From positions 1,257,501-1,321,500 of the forward strand of contig CALZFC010000082.1 of the NCBI GenBank assembly GCA_945643635.1: a stretch of DNA of 64,000 nt. Direction: 5' to 3'. Positions 60,773-64,000 of this stretch are shown here, in pieces. How positions within the stretch are numbered: the stretch's first letter is position 1; every line of letters starts with the position of its first letter. This stretch comes from Allodiplogaster sudhausi. Lineage: Eukaryota > Nematoda > Chromadorea > Rhabditida > Diplogasteridae. The notes beneath the pieces were generated by a model, which saw only the letters and a program-made list of their open reading frames with translations, was not told the DNA's origin and ran no database searches. Position numbers and translations under genes: made by a program.

Positions 60773-61557
60773 CCTAAAACAATTATTTGGAAAATAATTA
60801 TTTCTCGCAATACCGTCAACGAAGTACGATTCAGTCTGCAATCAGTGCACATACACCATGGCACCAACGTGTCCGGCCGGCTACTCGTGCTCGAGCTCAG
60901 CGGTGGTCGAGATTGAAATGTGGAGTGAATGCAATAGGCTGCGCTGCCCGGACGGCTATGACGGATCGGTACACACATTGTCGTTGTGTCGTTTAAAACG
61001 GAGTGCCGAAGGGCTGAAAAAAGGGGTTTGCATAACCCTACGATTACAATTCTGCGAATGTATGCAGCTTGACACCGAAAGCAGTCATGTTTATCGAAGG
61101 CGGCGATAATTGCGAGGCTCTACAACTTTAGGTGACGCGCTCCAACGGCACGGTCACTCAATTGGATCCGGATTTTCATCTTATGTGCACTAGAGAGAAG
61201 AATGAGTGGATGAACTCCGATGGGACATTGTACACAAGTGACATGCGCCGTCCTTGGTTAGTGCAATCAAAGAGCCAAAAACTCATTCTTTAGTTCACGT
61301 ATTTTTGCCTGACACAGATTCCACCACCGTAACCACGACCATTCAACCGACGACCACATCAACAGTTCCCACACCGACGGATACCGAGACAACATCTTCT
61401 TCTGGTACAATCTTTGGAACTGGCAAGAAAAACGCCAAATTGCTAAAACATTCAAAAACAATAATTGGTGTATTACAAAACAAATATTTGGCAAAAAAAA
61501 TCTTTCACGTAGCACTGTCAACTACGTTTGATTCAGGCTGCAATCATTGCACATACA

Positions 61558-64000
61558 CTTTTACTTACTTTACTTTATTTACGGCACCGGAGTGACACGT
61601 GGTTGAGAATTAGCGAAAATAAACATGTAATAGCAAATATAACAAACAGATAGAATTGTACAGATGGCACAGTAATATCATGAGACAGCAGTGAGCACGC
61701 GGTTGGATGAGATGATGGAGGGGGGAAAGGCCATAGACTTAGCAATTGAGTTAAACATCTTCTCGGCGCGAACAAAGAACGAGTGGGATCGTGCGTTAAT
61801 GCGGCCGGGAGGGCAGACAACTTGAAATGACAAGCCACGCGTACGCGAATTACGGAAATGAAAATGATGAGGGTATTTACAACAAATTTTCCTATGACCA
61901 AAGATAAAACGACGCGCAAGTGTAAAGTCATTCTCATCGCGACGAGATTTCAGAGATGGAATACAAAGAATGCGATTAGGTTCTTCGCTAGAAGGGAGAG
62001 AAATAGCGGCGTAACCAAGACATCGACGAAATATAATGCGTGTGAAATAGTTCTGGACTTTTTCTAAAATACGGATATCCTTTAAGAGAGAAGGAGAGTA
62101 AACGGTGGTGCAGTTCTCTAGAATTGACCTAACATAGATAGTGTATGCAGAAAGGAGTACGTCTTTATTCCTAGTTCGAAGAGAGCGCAGAATTATGTAT
62201 GCCTTAGACATAGCGGAAGAGGCCAATTTAGAACAATGAAGAGAAAAAGACAACTTGGAATCAATGGTAATTCCTAAATCGCGGATTTCATCAACAGGGG
62301 AAAGCGGCTGGCCATTGAGAAAGTAGGTTCTGCGCGGATTCAATCTACCAAGATGTAGTACTGAGCATTTATTGATGGCTAGAGGGAGTTGCCAGGAGTC
62401 AGCCCAGGATGAGACAACATTGATAGATTCCTGGAGGTCGGGATTGGATCTAGAGGGCGCAAAAGAGTAGAAAATTTTAAGATCGGCAGCGAAGCAACGG
62501 GCGCTGGCGCCGCGGGCAGAAACAAGGATAGGGAGGTCGGCAGTATAAAGGATAAAGAGGAGGGGGCCGATGACGGTTCCTTGAGGGATTCCGCTAATCA
62601 CAGCTCGTGGGGAGGAGAGGGACTTGCCTACCCGGACAGAAAATGTTCGATCAGATAAGAAATTGTTTAACCACCGAATAATAATATTAGGGAAAGAGAA
62701 ATTCTTGAGCTTATGAATGAGCTTAGTGTGACTTACCCTATCAAACGCCTTAGCGTGATCAAAATATACAATGTCCGTGCAATGTCCGATATGAAGAGAG
62801 TGGGTCCAATGTTCAAGACAATCAAGTAGTTGAAATTCTATTGATCGTTTAGCTCGGAAACCAAATTGTTCGTCAGGTAAAATGGAATTATCGTTGCACC
62901 ATTTGGACAACCTACGACATAGCAGTTTTTCGAAAAGCCTAGAGAACATGCAAGTTATGGAGACGGGGCGGTAATTGGTTGGGTTTGAAAAGGGTGGTTT
63001 CTTCTTAATGGGTACTACGATGGAGTGCTTCCAGATAGAGGGGACAGTGCCAGAGTTGAGGGAGAAATTAAAAATATATTCTAGCGCTTCACTAATAGGG
63101 ATAGCTTCTTAATGAACCTAAGATTAAAATGGTCGGGAGTAATGCATGAGCTATTTGGCCAAACTTCAATAGCACGACAAATATCGTGTCTGGCAAAGAT
63201 AAACTCGAATGGAGTCCGTGAGGAGGGAGGAGGAAGCGGTGGTAGTGAACCATTATCTAAGGTGAAACTATTACAAAAAGTTTCAGCAAGAAGTTCTGCC
63301 TTATCAACATCAGAATAGCAATCGTTGCCAGAAGGGCTAGAAAGTGTATCAACACCACGTGGCTTAGAGGATGTCTTATTGCGAATATATCGGAAAAACA
63401 ATGAATTGTTCTTTGAACGAATGATATGTTTCTCTACATTGCGGGCATATTTTTCTACTGCCTTATTATAACTATCGTTAACACGTTTAAAATCTGAGTC
63501 GGTGGAAACGGAGGGACTAGAGAGGGAAGTAAGCCAAAGTCGGTAGCGTTTCCGCTGTAAACGTAAAATATGATCTGGAAGACGATCACCGTGTAAGCTA
63601 ACTCTTTTATATGGGACAAAAAGAGAATCGTGGAGGGCGGCTACAAGCTGAGAATACATCGTGTCTATATCAGAAGCAGAGGAAAAAGATGAAGGGAAAG
63701 CATATGAGAGAAGAAACGAATTTGCTGCCACAAAGTCACATTTGGAATAATCCTTAACATAAGTGAATGAGGGTGCTGGGAATGATAAAGAGAGAGAAAA
63801 AGTAACAGTGCCGTGGTCCGATGAAGCAAATGGGGGACATACCTTGACACAAGACAGAAGATTGGGGGAATTGCAAAGAACGAGATCTAAGATGTGGTTA
63901 TTGCAGGTAGGGGAGGGTGTTAGCTGTGCAAAGAAAGAGGTCGTGGTAAAGTCAAGAAAAAGTTTGGAGAGATGGGAAGGACTGCCGACCTGGGGTGGGG
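61558..64000 (-). mobile_element. Non-LTR retrotransposon (CR1/Jockey-like), 5' end beyond window
   Basis: On the minus strand the end of an APE-type endonuclease (LDLVLCNSP..., FASSDHGTVTF) lies near 63.93-63.79 kb. A connector follows (63731 to about 63105), then after a one-base frame change reverse transcriptase down to a stop at 61678. RT landmarks are EQFGFRAKRS, FDHAKAFDRVSH, SGIPQGTVIGPLLFILY and CFAADLKIF. The catalytic F-A-D-D motif reads F-A-A-D, so one metal-binding Asp is lost. The 3' end is AATAAAGTAAAGTAAGTAAA at 61558-61580. It is an inactive copy that truncates an X exon of the long gene. Confidence 0.9.

Larger units (their letters stand above)
48570..61557 (-). repeat. Right arm of the large inverted duplication
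   Basis: Read on the minus strand from 61557 down, this repeats the order of 25131-36900: long gene, flank, LTR site, 50.86-50.18 kb, then the ShK gene and a CT tract. Compared with the left arm it has gained an LTR-gag block with a repeated flank, a 310-bp hAT MITE, a 302-bp MITE and a 1.68-kb foldback element. It has lost about 0.9 kb within the long gene and lacks a partner of 32.72-35.5 kb. A LINE cuts its outer edge. Confidence 0.8.
55396..61557 (+). pseudogene. Reversed, disrupted copy of the long modular gene (copy 3)
   Basis: The signal exon starts at 55396 (MVMIRSLSTTALAVLLIFIF) but is split by a MITE at 55463-55764. Z exons lie near 56135-56330 and 56490-56630. X follows at 56750-56885, and its second exon (57340 to about 57437) is fused by a deletion to sequence in front of the next X (57472-57627 and 57812-57945). 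Then come a linker (57950-58020), Y (58045-58235 and 58381-58528), a linker (58775-58880), the foldback insertion, X (60831-60970 and 61130-61262), a linker, and a stub of a fourth X cut off by the LINE at 61557. The layout equals copy 1 from its start to its 25150 exon. With a broken signal peptide, a fused exon and no 3' end it should not yield the full protein. Parts could still be transcribed. Confidence 0.75.

Overview
The window looks like nuclear DNA of a nematode. Genes are split into many short exons with GT-AG introns. The recognisable products are a small secreted thrombospondin type-1 (TSP1) protein with a Cys-Cys tail known from nematodes, ShK-type six-cysteine peptides, a rhodopsin-like receptor, and a large family of secreted Cys/Thr-rich proteins resembling nematode C6-domain proteins. 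A diplogastrid such as Pristionchus is only a guess. Most of the window is repeats and mobile elements. No rRNA, intact tRNA, CRISPR or bacterial-type operon was seen.

Layout. 1-5.8 kb: Cys-rich and Thr-rich exons on +, mostly fragments, with a repeat at 1.2-1.84 kb. 5.84-6.92 kb: a complete three-exon TSP1 gene with a tRNA-derived SINE in intron 2. 7.3-9.4 kb: an eight-exon receptor gene on -, broken by a 36-bp perfect hairpin in one exon. 10.1-20.8 kb and 23.1-30.4 kb: two directly repeated, very long genes on - that share a signal peptide, an N-terminal module, repeated two-exon Cys modules and Thr-rich mini-exons. 31.0-32.7 kb: upstream DNA with a solo LTR. 33.9-36.3 kb: two small secreted-peptide genes. 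38.2-47.8 kb: a probable DNA transposon with two genes. 48.9-49.2 kb: a second ShK copy on +. 50.2-61.6 kb: a reversed copy of the 25-32.7 kb region, scarred by an LTR retrotransposon, two MITEs, a foldback element and a deletion. 61.6 kb to the end: a degenerate LINE.

The dominant structure is a large inverted duplication. Its left arm is about 25.1-36.9 kb and its right arm about 61.56-48.6 kb, around an 11-12 kb centre that holds the two-gene transposon. Because the arms started alike, their differences give a relative history of insertions and deletions. Gene content fits an expanding family of secreted, disulphide-rich, probably O-glycosylated proteins. The exon modules have matching intron phases, so they can be duplicated without shifting the frame. 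Gene models are conceptual splices chosen by eye from splice sites, phase and cysteine patterns. Exact exon edges in the two long genes are approximate.
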